Positions 42,538 through 51,949 of a stretch of 64,000 nt of DNA are shown in pieces. Below the pieces are notes generated by a model. It saw only the letters and a program-made list of their open reading frames with translations. It had not been told where the DNA came from and ran no database searches. Every line of letters begins with the position of its first letter. Positions within the stretch are counted from its first letter, which is position 1. The translations under genes were made by a program, and so were the position numbers. The DNA comes from Luteibaculum sp964627445 (GTDB taxonomy: Bacteria > Bacteroidota > Bacteroidia > Flavobacteriales_D > Luteibaculaceae): assembly GCA_964627445.1 (NCBI GenBank), contig CAZVJF010000002.1, positions 383,217 through 447,216 of the forward strand. Direction: 5' to 3'.

Positions 42538-44913
42538 CTAGCGTCTTCTGCCCGAGTAGGTCATGGCCTCGCCTTTGCCAAAGCTGTAACTAAATCCAAG
42601 CGTAATAAAACGCCCGCGTTGCGAAAAGCTGTAGAGGTAAAAATCGGCTTGGTCTATTACACTCTCGCGTATGCGCGAGGCAAACACATCGCGTACGCTG
42701 ACGTTGAGTACCGCCTTTCCATCCCATAATTTTTTACGCAGCCCTATATCCATATGGGCATAACCGGAAACTTCGCCCTGTACGGTTAAAAAACGCGATT
42801 GGTACCGTCCGGTAAGCTCTACATCAAAGTCTGCTGGCAGTTTAAATTTGGTGTTGATGCGGGTAGACCATTGGTCGCCTTCAAAATCGAAGTTCTGGTC
42901 ATTAAAAGTTCCTCTGCGTATAAATACCCCGTAGTTAAAATCGCCATTAATGGTGATCTGCTTAGTTGGAGTGTACTTCCCGTTTAACTCAATACCCGTT
43001 TTATTTTGGGTGCCTACGTTTACCGGGGTGGTGATGTTTACGTTGTCTTCAAAAATAGAAACCCGCTCTACCATATCTGTGGTGTACAGGTGGTATACGC
43101 TGGTGTTTAGCGAGGCATTTTTAAAAATAAAGATCCCCGTAAGCTCGTAAGAGTCCGCAAATTCAGGCTGTAAATCGGGATTTCCCTGCCAAATATTAAA
43201 GTTGTTGCGAATGTTGAAGAAGGGGTTTAAGTCCCACAATCGTGGTCTAAAAATCCTACGCGAATATCCCGCCTGTACCGAGATAAAATCGGAGAATTTG
43301 TAGGAGGAATGTAGCGTAGGAAACAGGTTGGTGTAGTCCTGCCGGTTCGATTCTTGCGTATTGGTAAGCAAAGTTTTTAGGTTAGTGCGTTCTACTCGCG
43401 CACCCACTTTAACGCCCCATTGTGCACCCTCGTAAGCTGCGGTGGTGTACACGCCCAGTACCCGTTGGTTCCACTCAAAATTGTTGGTAAGGCCACTATC
43501 AATTACAAAAACTCCTTGCTCCAGGTTGGATACGGCAAAGTCATTGCCTACATCGTTCACATCGTATTGGCTACCGGCTTCCAGGGTTATGTTTTCCGTG
43601 ATGGGGTTGGTATAATCGAGCTTGTAGGTGTAGTTGGCCTGGTAGAAATCAGTTTCGGTGCGTTGTTGGGCATCCACATCGTTGCCCGATAGGGTGGTAT
43701 TGGTAAAATTAGATTCGAGGTCTTTTCCAAAAAAACTTCCCAGTGTGCTAAACTGCAGTTTGTGGTCTTCGTTGTTCGCAAATTCGCGTTCGTACTGCAA
43801 ATCGTACTGGTACTTGGGGTTGGTGGCGGTGGTAACTTCCTCCCGTTTCCAGGCCGATGACAATATTTCTTCGCTACCCAGCAAGCGCTCAAACTGGGTC
43901 TCCGAAGGTTGATCTTCCAACTCCAGCGCAAAGTTACCCGAGAGGGTGATCACATTTCTGTTGTTGATGTAGTAGTCGGTACCCAAGGTAATGTTGTAGA
44001 ACTCCTCGTTGCGGAACTCGGTACCATCACTTACAATCTGTTCACCCGTAACCTTATTTAGGTTTATGCTTTCGCGGAATCGGGGTATGGATCGGTAACC
44101 GCCCCCAAATTGGGTAAAGAGATTAAATTTCTCGGTTCTGCGATTTAGGCTTACTCCAACGCTGTGGTTATCGGGTGTACCCGTGTTTACCGAAACCGAT
44201 CCATTCAAGCCTTTCTTTTCTTCCTTTTTTAGAATAATGTTTAGGATACCCGAGGTTCCACCTGCTTCGTATTTGGCCGAGGGGTTGGTTATAACCTCTA
44301 CACTTTCTATCATATCGGCCGTTATGCTGCCCAATGCGTTGCTGCCTTCATCGCTCAATACGGAAGGTTTTCCGTTAATAAGTATCTGCACACCGCTGTT
44401 GCCGCGCAGGGTTACCTGGCCTTCGATGTCCACATTAACCGAGGGTACGTTTTGCAAAACTTCCAGGGCACCCATGCCTGTACTGCTGATGTCGGTACCC
44501 ACGTTAAAAACGCGTTTGTCCAGCTTAAACTCTACTTTGGAGCGCTCTTGCACTACCTCTACTTCATTTAAGGCTTGGGCGTTCTGGCTCAAGGAGAGGG
44601 TGCCCAGGTTAATATCCTTTTGTTGGGGATTGAAATCGGTTATTTTTTGTGTTTGATAACCTATAAAGCTAAGCTCCACGTATACATCGGTTTCTGCGGT
44701 TCGTAGCTTAAAAAAGCCTCGCTCCGAGGTAGTGGTCCCTGAAATGAGCGCATCGCTAGTGGCATTTTTTAGGAGCACCGTAGCATAGGGAACAGGCTCC
44801 TGGGTTTGTGCATCTACCAGCGTTCCGGTGTAAGTGTGCTGCTGGGCCAGGCTGGAAAATGCGGTTAAAAATCCCCAAAGCGCTAAAAGTAAAAGGCGAA
44901 AAGTAGTCGGCAT
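42538..44913 (-). CDS. TonB-dependent receptor-like outer membrane protein
   Basis: A 791-residue protein from the ATG at 44913. The signal peptide ends SSLAQ, followed by a carboxypeptidase-regulatory-like domain (about 25-110; GTLVDAQTQEPVPYATVLLKN), a plug domain (about 115-230; VEVVQERSKVEFKLDKRVFNVG, then VTLRGNSGVQILINGKPS) and a beta-barrel of the outer-membrane beta-barrel family PF14905. Unlike SusC there is no SusD partner, and no TonB box is obvious. Substrate unknown. A GTG 12 bp upstream is an alternative start. Confidence 0.9.
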   Translation of the reverse strand: MPTTFRLLLLALWGFLTAFSSLAQQHTYTGTLVDAQTQEPVPYATVLLKNATSDALISGTTTSERGFFKLRTAETDVYVELSFIGYQTQKITDFNPQQKDINLGTLSLSQNAQALNEVEVVQERSKVEFKLDKRVFNVGTDISSTGMGALEVLQNVPSVNVDIEGQVTLRGNSGVQILINGKPSVLSDEGSNALGSITADMIESVEVITNPSAKYEAGGTSGILNIILKKEEKKGLNGSVSVNTGTPDNHSVGVSLNRRTEKFNLFTQFGGGYRSIPRFRESINLNKVTGEQIVSDGTEFRNEEFYNITLGTDYYINNRNVITLSGNFALELEDQPSETQFERLLGSEEILSSAWKREEVTTATNPKYQYDLQYEREFANNEDHKLQFSTLGSFFGKDLESNFTNTTLSGNDVDAQQRTETDFYQANYTYKLDYTNPITENITLEAGSQYDVNDVGNDFAVSNLEQGVFVIDSGLTNNFEWNQRVLGVYTTAAYEGAQWGVKVGARVERTNLKTLLTNTQESNRQDYTNLFPTLHSSYKFSDFISVQAGYSRRIFRPRLWDLNPFFNIRNNFNIWQGNPDLQPEFADSYELTGIFIFKNASLNTSVYHLYTTDMVERVSIFEDNVNITTPVNVGTQNKTGIELNGKYTPTKQITINGDFNYGVFIRRGTFNDQNFDFEGDQWSTRINTKFKLPADFDVELTGRYQSRFLTVQGEVSGYAHMDIGLRKKLWDGKAVLNVSVRDVFASRIRESVIDQADFYLYSFSQRGRFITLGFSYSFGKGEAMTYSGRRR

Positions 44914-44957
44914 ATCAGGTGGCACTTCTTGTGCTCGTGTTGGTTAAAAAGGGCTAC

Positions 44958-44965
44958 AAAAGTAA
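44958..44965 (-). promoter_or_regulatory. -7 promoter element of the TonB receptor gene
   Basis: TACTTTTG on the minus strand, an exact consensus match, 44 bp before the ATG at 44913. Confidence 0.55.
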
Positions 44966-45061
44966 CCCTTAGCCTGCCTAATGGTTGTTAAAATGTGGAT
45001 GACATGGTAGAAAAGCAGGCCAACCTGGATTAACGAGCGTACGTGTACTGAAGGTAAAATC

Positions 45062-45069
45062 TACCTTTG
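45062..45069 (+). promoter_or_regulatory. -7 promoter element of the first hemolysin III gene
   Basis: TACCTTTG, an exact consensus match, 18 bp before the ATG at 45088. The in-frame TTG at 45067 lies within it and is therefore rejected as a start. Confidence 0.6.
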
Positions 45070-45087
45070 CAAACTTTACCGCGCAAC

Positions 45088-45729
45088 ATGACATCGCAAA
45101 CCGTTTCCGATTACAGTCCTACCGAAGAAAAACTCAATGTGTACTCGCATGCGCTGGGGGTTATACTGAGTGTAATAGGCTTGGTGCTGCTGCTTTTGAA
45201 ATCGCAAGCAGGTAATGCGCCTCAAATTATAGCCTACGGCATTTATGCCGTGAGTATGGTGTTGTTGTATTTAGCCTCTACCTTGTACCATGCGGCTACC
45301 AAGCCTAAAAAACGCAAACGCTTAAAAATACTGGACCACGCGGCTATTTATCTTCTTATAGCCGGTACATATACGCCATACTGCCTTCTCACTTTAGATA
45401 ACAAAGATGGAATTCCTCTGCTTATCGCGGTTTGGACTGTGGCAGCGCTGGGCATTGTGCTCAAGCTTTTTTTTACGGGGCGTTTTAACCTGCTAAGCAC
45501 CCTCTTGTACGTTGCCATGGGCTGGATGGTAGTTTTTGCCTACGAGGGAATTTTAAATAATCTGGCTTTGGAAGGACTGCAACTTCTGGGCGCAGGAGGC
45601 ATCGCCTACACCGTGGGTGCCGTGTTGTACAGTATTAAGAAAATTCCCTTTAACCACGCTATTTTTCACGTGTTTGTGCTGCTGGGTTCCTTGTTTCATT
45701 TCGCCAGTATTTATGGCTATGTAGGGTAG
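45088..45729 (+). CDS. Hemolysin III family (PAQR-like) membrane protein, copy 1
   Basis: A 213-residue protein with seven membrane helices. EEKLNVYSHALGVILSVIG carries the first conserved His; STLYHAATKPKKRKRLKILDHAAIYLLIAGTYTP and FNHAIFHVFVLLGSLFHF carry the remaining metal ligands. This is the HlyIII/YqfA group related to PAQR receptors. The name reflects an early report; its role in this organism is unknown. Followed by a paralogue with its own promoter. Confidence 0.92.
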   Translation: MTSQTVSDYSPTEEKLNVYSHALGVILSVIGLVLLLLKSQAGNAPQIIAYGIYAVSMVLLYLASTLYHAATKPKKRKRLKILDHAAIYLLIAGTYTPYCLLTLDNKDGIPLLIAVWTVAALGIVLKLFFTGRFNLLSTLLYVAMGWMVVFAYEGILNNLALEGLQLLGAGGIAYTVGAVLYSIKKIPFNHAIFHVFVLLGSLFHFASIYGYVG

Positions 45730-45812
45730 CAGAATTCATTTGCTAAAATCGTTTTCTTCCATCCCTACGTAGCTCTTCACACCCAGGTAACACAACGGTG
45801 GTTGTGGATATC

Positions 45813-45820
45813 TAATTTTG
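45813..45820 (+). promoter_or_regulatory. -7 promoter element of the second hemolysin III gene
   Basis: TAATTTTG, an exact consensus match, 16 bp before the ATG at 45837. Confidence 0.6.
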
Positions 45821-45836
45821 CTGCTGCTATTGTACC

Positions 45837-46490
45837 ATGAAAAACTTACCTCCAGGCGTAGAACCCGATTATCCCCCCGAAGAAGAAAAATGGAACATTG
45901 CCACCCACGGCTTGGGAGTAATTTTGGCCGTGATGGGAGCCGTGTCCCTGCTGCTTAAGGATAATTCATCGGATAAACCCACCTACATCGCCTATGCCAT
46001 ATACGGTTTTAGCATGGTGTTGCTATACCTTTCTTCCACGCTGTACCATGCCGCTACAGATTACGTGAAGCGCGAGCAACTCAACCTACTGGATCATGCT
46101 GCCATATTTATCTTGATTGCCGGAACCTACACTCCTTTTTGCTTGCTCACGCTGGGCCCCAAAACAGGATATCCGCTATTGGCTGCTGTTTGGGGTGTTG
46201 CCCTGGTGGGCACGGCACTAAAGATTTGGGTAAAAAATCGCTTTCGCCTCGTAGGAGTCATGCTCTATGTGGCTATGGGTTGGATGGTGGCCTTTGCTTA
46301 CGAGGGTATTTTTAACAACCTGGATCAAACTGGCCTGTGGCTGCTTATTTCGGGTGGAATTGCCTACATGGTAGGAGCTGTGTTTTACAGCATCACCAAA
46401 ATACCGTTTAACCACGCCATTTTTCATGTGTTTGTTTTGGCTGGATCGGCCCTGCATTTTGCGAGTATTTATGGGTTTACGGGTTATTAG
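45837..46490 (+). CDS. Hemolysin III family (PAQR-like) membrane protein, copy 2
   Basis: A 217-residue paralogue of the preceding gene, sharing LYLSSTLYHAAT, LDHAAIFILIAGTYTPFCLLT, YVAMGWMVAFAYEGI and IPFNHAIFHVFVLAGSALHF. It keeps all seven helices and the His residues. The two copies are in tandem 107 bp apart, each with a -7 element, so they can be regulated separately. The N-terminal region is more Pro-rich than in copy 1. Confidence 0.92.
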   Translation: MKNLPPGVEPDYPPEEEKWNIATHGLGVILAVMGAVSLLLKDNSSDKPTYIAYAIYGFSMVLLYLSSTLYHAATDYVKREQLNLLDHAAIFILIAGTYTPFCLLTLGPKTGYPLLAAVWGVALVGTALKIWVKNRFRLVGVMLYVAMGWMVAFAYEGIFNNLDQTGLWLLISGGIAYMVGAVFYSITKIPFNHAIFHVFVLAGSALHFASIYGFTGY

Positions 46491-46623
46491 TTAGCAGTGA
46501 TGGTGTAAATAGGAACAGATTTCTGGGTTGATACAACCGAAGTAAAACTTATAGCTTTGCGGCTGGATTTTTCTATCGCTGGGCCTTGGAGGCCGCAGCC
46601 TCATCCAACCAAAAGCAAGACAC

Positions 46624-48468
46624 ATGCAACAAGAAAACGCCACCAAATACATAGCGCAAATACTAGAAAACCTGCCCAGCGACTGGTTAACCTTAACCAC
46701 GCACCGTTTGGATATTTACAACGAGGACCAAGCCAAAACCGAGTTCTTAACGGCCTTTGATGCGCTGTACCAGGCGGGAAACAACGCACAAGAGGCACTA
46801 GCGCAGTTGCCCACAGCATACGATTACATTCGCCTGGGGCATCCCTTGTCCTGTGTATTGGAATGGACGCTGGCGCAAATGCAGGCCTTAAAACCTACTC
46901 AGGTCATCGCTTTTGCATCGCGCAGTATGCCGCTTTTGGCCGTGTTGCGGACTAACTTGCTGGAAGGTAAAAACACGCGCATCGCTTACAGCGGAAAACT
47001 TCCCGAGTTTTTAGATTGGGATGTGTTGAAACAGGTGTACGGTTACCGGTTCACTCTAGAAGAAACAGCTAACCCCGAGAATTTGGCGGCTTTTGAGGGC
47101 AGTACGGTGTGGATATCTATGCAAGATGCTTCGGAATCGCTTAGCCTATATCCAGGCGTAGATTTCCACCTAAACCTTTATGGAAGTTTAGGCGCTATCA
47201 TGGTGGTCAGCACATCGACAGACCAGGCCGAAAATATTGCAGCGATCCAACATGTGCGCAGACGCGAGTCTATTGCCATGACCCCCACCAACTGCAACAC
47301 ATTGTTGCGTAAAATGGTAGGATTATCGGTGGATGAATCCAAACTAGACACGGAAAAGAACACGGACCAGGTACGCAGCAGCATCAGTGAGATTACCGCC
47401 ACGGAGACGCCCGCCTTGTTGGCTTCATCGGGCTTGTCGATGCAGTACGCCATCATGATGGGCTTGGTAGATTATGCGCTGCATGCACATCCCGGCAAAG
47501 CCATTAAAATTATAGTACCGCCCAACTGCTACGGAGGTACCAACGACCAGGCCAGACGTGTGGCTGCGGCACATGCTGCCGTAAGCATTATGGATTTGCC
47601 CGTAGATGGCGACAGCGATATGGTGCAAAGTACCGGTACCGTATTGGCCCAAGCGGCTGAGATGGATGCCGTACCCTTGATTATTGCCGAAATTCCTACC
47701 AACCCGCGTGTTGAGGTGCCCGACTTGGAGGCTTTGCGCCAGGCACTCACCCAAAAGCGCATGACACCGAAAGGAGAAACCGCAGTGGCTCCCGTGTTTA
47801 TTCTAGATCAAACCTTTTGCCCCAACGTACAGTTTATGGGCTCCGATGGCATTTTGTCGGAAGTCCAAGGCATAGCCTACGTGAGCGGATCTAAGTTTCC
47901 GAGTGGAGGGAAGTGTACGGCAGGATATGCGGTAGCCAACACCAAAGGTGCACACCTTATGGAGAAAATGGCCAAACACCTGCGTTTGTGCGACAACCAG
48001 GCTACCGACTTGCAAGTGGCGATATTGGCAGAGCAACTGCCTTCTATGAATCAGCGCATTTATGATGCCTATGTCAACACCCGCGATTTTGTGAATTACA
48101 TAGCCGAGCAATTGCCCACGGCAAAAATCAACTTTGTTTCTGAAAAGCTGGCCGAGCAAGGGTTTACGCCTTCTGTGTTTTCGCTGGACTTGCCTACCCA
48201 AGGCGAAACGCCCGAAGCACGCGAAGCGCACAAACGCATGCTCAACCAAAAGCTTATAGACGCCATGATTACGCAAATACCGCAAGAGAGCAAGTACTGT
48301 GTAAGTTATGGCCAGCTGAAAGGCTGCTATTGGACCATACCGGCCACCTCTACTCAAGGCACCACCAAAGAAGCCGACAAAGACTACATAGCCCGTGTTT
48401 CCGTCTCGGCCCATTTAGATCTAGACCACCACAAAGCGGTATTTAAGGAGTTTGTGGAGGAGCTGTAG
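46624..48468 (+). CDS. PLP-dependent Cys/Met-metabolism-like enzyme with long N-terminal region
   Basis: A 614-residue protein. From about residue 265 it resembles cystathionine gamma-synthase-type enzymes: SSGLSMQYAIMMGL, PPNCYGGTNDQARR, AEIPTNPRVEVPDLEAL, then GSKFPSGGKCTAGY with the probable PLP lysine K424. Typical family members have about 390 residues; here about 230 extra residues precede this core, with a Rossmann-like stretch near VIAFASRSMPLLAVLRTNLL and a glycine-rich YGSLGAIMVVSTS. Substrate unknown; it may act on a sulfur amino acid derivative. The gene stands alone. Confidence 0.75.
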   Translation: MQQENATKYIAQILENLPSDWLTLTTHRLDIYNEDQAKTEFLTAFDALYQAGNNAQEALAQLPTAYDYIRLGHPLSCVLEWTLAQMQALKPTQVIAFASRSMPLLAVLRTNLLEGKNTRIAYSGKLPEFLDWDVLKQVYGYRFTLEETANPENLAAFEGSTVWISMQDASESLSLYPGVDFHLNLYGSLGAIMVVSTSTDQAENIAAIQHVRRRESIAMTPTNCNTLLRKMVGLSVDESKLDTEKNTDQVRSSISEITATETPALLASSGLSMQYAIMMGLVDYALHAHPGKAIKIIVPPNCYGGTNDQARRVAAAHAAVSIMDLPVDGDSDMVQSTGTVLAQAAEMDAVPLIIAEIPTNPRVEVPDLEALRQALTQKRMTPKGETAVAPVFILDQTFCPNVQFMGSDGILSEVQGIAYVSGSKFPSGGKCTAGYAVANTKGAHLMEKMAKHLRLCDNQATDLQVAILAEQLPSMNQRIYDAYVNTRDFVNYIAEQLPTAKINFVSEKLAEQGFTPSVFSLDLPTQGETPEAREAHKRMLNQKLIDAMITQIPQESKYCVSYGQLKGCYWTIPATSTQGTTKEADKDYIARVSVSAHLDLDHHKAVFKEFVEEL

Positions 48469-48520
48469 GCGGCTGGAATTTTTGGAAAATAGGTTTAGGA
48501 AAAAGGCCCCACAAAAGACC

Positions 48521-49198
48521 TCAAGAAAGGCGAGATCTCAGGTCTTTGAATATCTTTTTTAGGGATTTTGGAAGGGCCGCACCGAAATCAAAACTGATGT
48601 AATACACGTCTTCATTGAAGTTCTCGGAGTAATGATCAAACACAGTGTCTAAAAAGAAAAAATCGGTTTCGGATTCCAGTAGCGTTTCGATTTGCCTTTC
48701 TTTTTCAAATGGCCAATGATCGGTTTTTACAGCGCTTATTAGTTGTTGTGCTTTTGCTGTTTTTAGCAAGTATAGGCTGCAGTAGGAGAGTTCTCCAACG
48801 GAGGTATATATTTCTTTTAATCTGGATGGATTTTTTAAGGTGAGTATGCCTGCATGACTAGCAAGAAAGCCCAAAAATTTCAACCATTTAGGACCAGACC
48901 ATCCGTGCCAATGTAGCTGGATGTCGGGATGGGTGCCGAGGTCTTGGTAGAAGGAGCGCGGTTTATCGCCATGACCAAAGATTACAAGGGAATACGGAGC
49001 ATATCGCGCATCGCACAATTCCTTTGTAAGAGCAGATAGCATTTGATCGAATGCATTGACTTCGATTTCGGTTTCAAAGTGATTGGTGGATACACCTTGC
49101 ATAATCTGAGGATTTCTATTAGATGATTGACCGTAACTCGGTGTTAATTTATAGAAAGGGTGAACTGCCTGAAAGAACCTCCTCGCAATCCTATTCAT
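48521..49198 (-). CDS. Protein of unknown function at the end of the FkbM cluster
   Basis: A 225-residue soluble protein with no family I recognise. Notable segments are YSLVIFGHGDKPRSFYQDLG, HPDIQLHWHGWSGPKWLKF and an aromatic/acidic C-terminal half (ESETDFFFLDTVFDHYSENF). No signal peptide is seen. The ATG at 49198 shares a base with the stop of the upstream gene (TAATG), so translation is coupled; a longer frame reaching 49318 would overlap that gene by 120 bp and is rejected. Confidence 0.7.
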   Translation of the reverse strand: MNRIARRFFQAVHPFYKLTPSYGQSSNRNPQIMQGVSTNHFETEIEVNAFDQMLSALTKELCDARYAPYSLVIFGHGDKPRSFYQDLGTHPDIQLHWHGWSGPKWLKFLGFLASHAGILTLKNPSRLKEIYTSVGELSYCSLYLLKTAKAQQLISAVKTDHWPFEKERQIETLLESETDFFFLDTVFDHYSENFNEDVYYISFDFGAALPKSLKKIFKDLRSRLS

Positions 49199-49776
49199 TA
49201 ATCCTTTTGAGAGGCAACCCAACCCTTTATTTCTTCCACTAAAAGATCTTTGATTTCCTGCTGCAATGATTCTGGGCTTTTGGTGGAACCGGGATGGGTG
49301 AAGCCTGCCGCTTCCCATTCCTCATAGCTATCAAAAACGCCATAAGCCGCCTCGAAACCAATGCTATCAAAGGCGTATTTTGGAGTCTCGGAGTGAAAAT
49401 CGTATCGGTGTAGGCAGGTATCTAAAATGCTTTTTGTACCAGCCACAGGGTCTAATTTTCCTTCTGCAATTTCGTAGCAATAATACAAAGCCAGTGCTAA
49501 TGCTGCTGCTCTCTTTTCAGGCAGCGGTATTTGGAGTTCCTGCAGAGATTTATCCCAGTAATACGAAATTTCGCTGCTATCTGCCTCGGCCATCCCTGCG
49601 AGTATGAGGAGCGATGCAGACTCCATTCCATCCAAAACAGCAAGTTGCGCCATAGCGGGCAAGTGCCGGTAAGAAAGATTTCCCAGCACATAGTGGGCTA
49701 CCAGCAACGGGAACTTTAAGTGCGGTATGCGAATCTCATCGAAAACAATGCTACGAGTACCACCTGCCTTTTCCAT
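49198..49776 (-). CDS. Protein of unknown function, middle of the FkbM cluster
   Basis: A 192-residue, mostly helical, acidic protein. Segments include LPAMAQLAVLDGMESASLLI, RAAALALALYYCYEIAEGKL and YGVFDSYEEWEAAGFTHPG. No family recognised and no export signal. Its start lies 26 bp inside the small membrane protein gene and its stop overlaps the next start, so it belongs to a tightly coupled operon. A polymorphic-toxin immunity protein is one possibility but nothing specific supports it. Confidence 0.7.
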   Translation of the reverse strand: MEKAGGTRSIVFDEIRIPHLKFPLLVAHYVLGNLSYRHLPAMAQLAVLDGMESASLLILAGMAEADSSEISYYWDKSLQELQIPLPEKRAAALALALYYCYEIAEGKLDPVAGTKSILDTCLHRYDFHSETPKYAFDSIGFEAAYGVFDSYEEWEAAGFTHPGSTKSPESLQQEIKDLLVEEIKGWVASQKD

Positions 49777-50038
49777 TTTCTTTAAAACTAGCCTGTTTTT
49801 TGAGTAATGCGTTTCGCTTTGTTTTGGTCATCACGGTGTTTTTTGGCGCAGTCCAAATATGGCGCGCTATAAAATACCAGCAAAAGGGGATACACCAGAT
49901 TAAAAATGTGTGCACCTTTTTTTGAGTGGAAGCTATGTGGGTTGATCGCACAATCTGCAGTGTAGCCCAGCATGAAAAAACGATGTACACCCCAATGCAT
50001 ATCCAAAGTAGGGGGGTCTGATTATCGCTCGATTTCAT
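49751..50038 (-). CDS. Small two-helix membrane protein
   Basis: A 95-residue protein with two membrane helices (about 9-29 and 42-62, LIWCIPFCWYFIARHIW) and a basic, Lys-rich C-terminal tail. The layout resembles the short membrane domain preceding cardiolipin-synthase-type enzymes, but no such enzyme follows. Its ATG overlaps the FkbM gene stop in ATGA, and its end overlaps the next gene by 26 bp. Confidence 0.65.
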   Translation of the reverse strand: MKSSDNQTPLLWICIGVYIVFSCWATLQIVRSTHIASTQKKVHTFLIWCIPFCWYFIARHIWTAPKNTVMTKTKRNALLKKQASFKENGKGRWYS

Positions 50039-50844
50039 TCTTTTTTTAATTCCACTAGGTAATTGGTAGTGGTAAAGGCCTCATAGTGCTCGTGATAGTT
50101 TTGGATGGGGTACAGACCGTCTTTAACGATACGGTACATGTGATAGTCGTCTTTAAATAAGGTGTAAAAGTCCTGAAAGTACGTTCGGGAGTCAATATTA
50201 CATCCTCCAAATTCGAATTGGATAAAGTGAATATTTCCCTGCTTTAAAAGCGTTTCAGCCCCTTTAAGTACGCTTATTTCATGGCCTTCTACATCAATTT
50301 TTAAGAAATCGATGTGATGAATACCATACTCCGTGCAAAAGGAGTCTATAGAGCGCAAGGTTATTTCTTCTGTTTCGCCCATAGCAATTCCCGCGTGCTC
50401 TAAATTCCTGGGATATACGCTGGCAAGTGTGGATCCTTCCTGGTTTGAGTATAGCGTTATCTTGGAATCGGTCTCTCCAAAACCAAAATTAAAGGGTTTA
50501 ACCCGGTCTCCGCTGAGGTTGCCTTTTAGCTTCTCAAAGGTTCGTGCAGAAGGTTCAAAGGAGTGTATCGTTGCTGTATCACCGAAAAAGTCGAGTAGTA
50601 GCTTGGTATACAAGCCAACGTTGGCACCAACATCAAACAGCGTGAGTTGGCCTTGTGGTAGCTGAGATTTAACGTAGCGAATAGCATGCGTTTCTCCCGA
50701 CTTGTGCGCTCCAGCGCCTCCTCCAATATTCATTCCCTGCAAGGCTATAGCATGCAGGGATTCAAATAAAGCTTGATGTTTTTTCTTACCCGCCAGCGGG
50801 GATAGGAGTGTTCTCAAACTTTTAAGAAAAAACTGTGTAAGCAT
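50035..50844 (-). CDS. FkbM-family methyltransferase
   Basis: A 269-residue SAM-dependent O-methyltransferase. TLFDVGANVGLYTKLLLDFF is the SAM-binding motif I, IHSFEPSARTFEKLKGNL follows, and HHIDFLKIDVEGHEISVLKGA is the FkbM signature. FkbM proteins commonly methylate sugars of polysaccharides or secondary metabolites. First of four overlapping genes read on the minus strand; the others are unrecognised, so the substrate cannot be inferred. Confidence 0.92.
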   Translation of the reverse strand: MLTQFFLKSLRTLLSPLAGKKKHQALFESLHAIALQGMNIGGGAGAHKSGETHAIRYVKSQLPQGQLTLFDVGANVGLYTKLLLDFFGDTATIHSFEPSARTFEKLKGNLSGDRVKPFNFGFGETDSKITLYSNQEGSTLASVYPRNLEHAGIAMGETEEITLRSIDSFCTEYGIHHIDFLKIDVEGHEISVLKGAETLLKQGNIHFIQFEFGGCNIDSRTYFQDFYTLFKDDYHMYRIVKDGLYPIQNYHEHYEAFTTTNYLVELKKE

Positions 50845-51068
50845 GGATGTATTTCTTTGCCGAAAAATTGTTTTGTGCCGGGCGTTCCGTTTCCTCTAAA
50901 AGCAAGTACAGAACGTTGTCTTGCTGCTAGGTGGCCAGAAAAGTACAAAAAAGGTATGCAGGACTCCATCTGTGAGTTTTAGCTCCTTTAATACTGAATA
51001 CGGCTGCGGCATGGCATTAGTAATGAGATGGTTGGAAAAGCAAGAACCGGTGTGCATTACACCTTTAA

Positions 51069-51884
51069 TCACCCCGTCACAGCGTCCAAAACCGCTAAAG
51101 TGTGGCGAAAAGCCAGGATATCGGCACTGAGTTTTTCTGCGTTGATATGGATTTTTTTAAAGGAGTATTCCAGCATGTTTTTATTGCCGGTAATGCCCAA
51201 ATACAAGCGCGATCGTACGTTGTTGGCAAAAGCAATTTCTGGGGCAGCTACAAAATCTTCGGGAACAGCTTGCGTGTGGATGCGAGCCGAACGTTTTAAA
51301 TAGCGGCCAAAACGTTCATCGGCATACACAAAACGCTCCTCAAAAGGAGAGTCATTCACAATGATGAGGAAGCCATCGAAGTGGCGCACCACAAAAGAGG
51401 AAATGTGGTACTCGCTCATGCGAATGGGGTAGCCCTTAAAGGTGCCCTTTAGGTAGTCATCGCCATAGGCAGCTCTAAAACTTCTACGAATAAGGCCGAG
51501 GTTAAAAATGAGGTCTTCGTCTAAGCTGGCACTGGGATAAAAACGCAAACGCGAAGGAAAGGCCTCCAACTCTCGCATCACCAATTGCGATTTTAGGTCG
51601 GCATTCATTTTTACAATTTGTGAATGTGGCAGAAAATAATTGAGCGGAGTAAATAAAGGGGGAATCGCAAAGGCCGAAGCAAACAACACACAGGTCAAGG
51701 TAATTACGGTATTGGAATAATCGGTTTTGTGAAAATGGCCTATCATTTCCATTAGTCCATAGGCCATTGCAACGCTAAGAATAAGGAAAAAGCGCAGTTT
51801 GTTTTGCCGGGCTTTATCTTCTAGCGTTTTTAGCTTTTCTGCTACTGCTTGCGTGCTGTGCGCAACAAAAGGGTCTATGGTCAC
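51069..51884 (-). CDS. DUF3137 family membrane protein
   Basis: A 271-residue protein with a coiled-coil-like N-terminus (about 10-30), two membrane helices (about 31-48 and 58-80, interrupted by a His-containing loop) and a C-terminal soluble domain with YLKGTFKGYPIRMSEYHI and DGFLIIVNDSPFEERFVY. This arrangement fits DUF3137, whose function is unknown. It is separated from the FkbM gene by 224 bp with no clear promoter. Confidence 0.75.
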   Translation of the reverse strand: MTIDPFVAHSTQAVAEKLKTLEDKARQNKLRFFLILSVAMAYGLMEMIGHFHKTDYSNTVITLTCVLFASAFAIPPLFTPLNYFLPHSQIVKMNADLKSQLVMRELEAFPSRLRFYPSASLDEDLIFNLGLIRRSFRAAYGDDYLKGTFKGYPIRMSEYHISSFVVRHFDGFLIIVNDSPFEERFVYADERFGRYLKRSARIHTQAVPEDFVAAPEIAFANNVRSRLYLGITGNKNMLEYSFKKIHINAEKLSADILAFRHTLAVLDAVTG

Positions 51885-51949
51885 TGCTTAGGGGTTTTCA
51901 AATAAAGATATGGAGTCCTTCGAAAACATGACACAGGAGAAATACAATC

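Noticed and set aside
47803..48414. A 203-residue minus-strand reading frame
   Set aside because: Antisense shadow of the PLP-fold enzyme gene, rich in His/Arg as expected from the reverse strand.
48514..48547. Hairpin AAAGACCT/AGGTCTTT as a terminator
   Set aside because: The loop is 18 nt and the stem overlaps the end of a coding region; no clear T-run follows on the plus strand.
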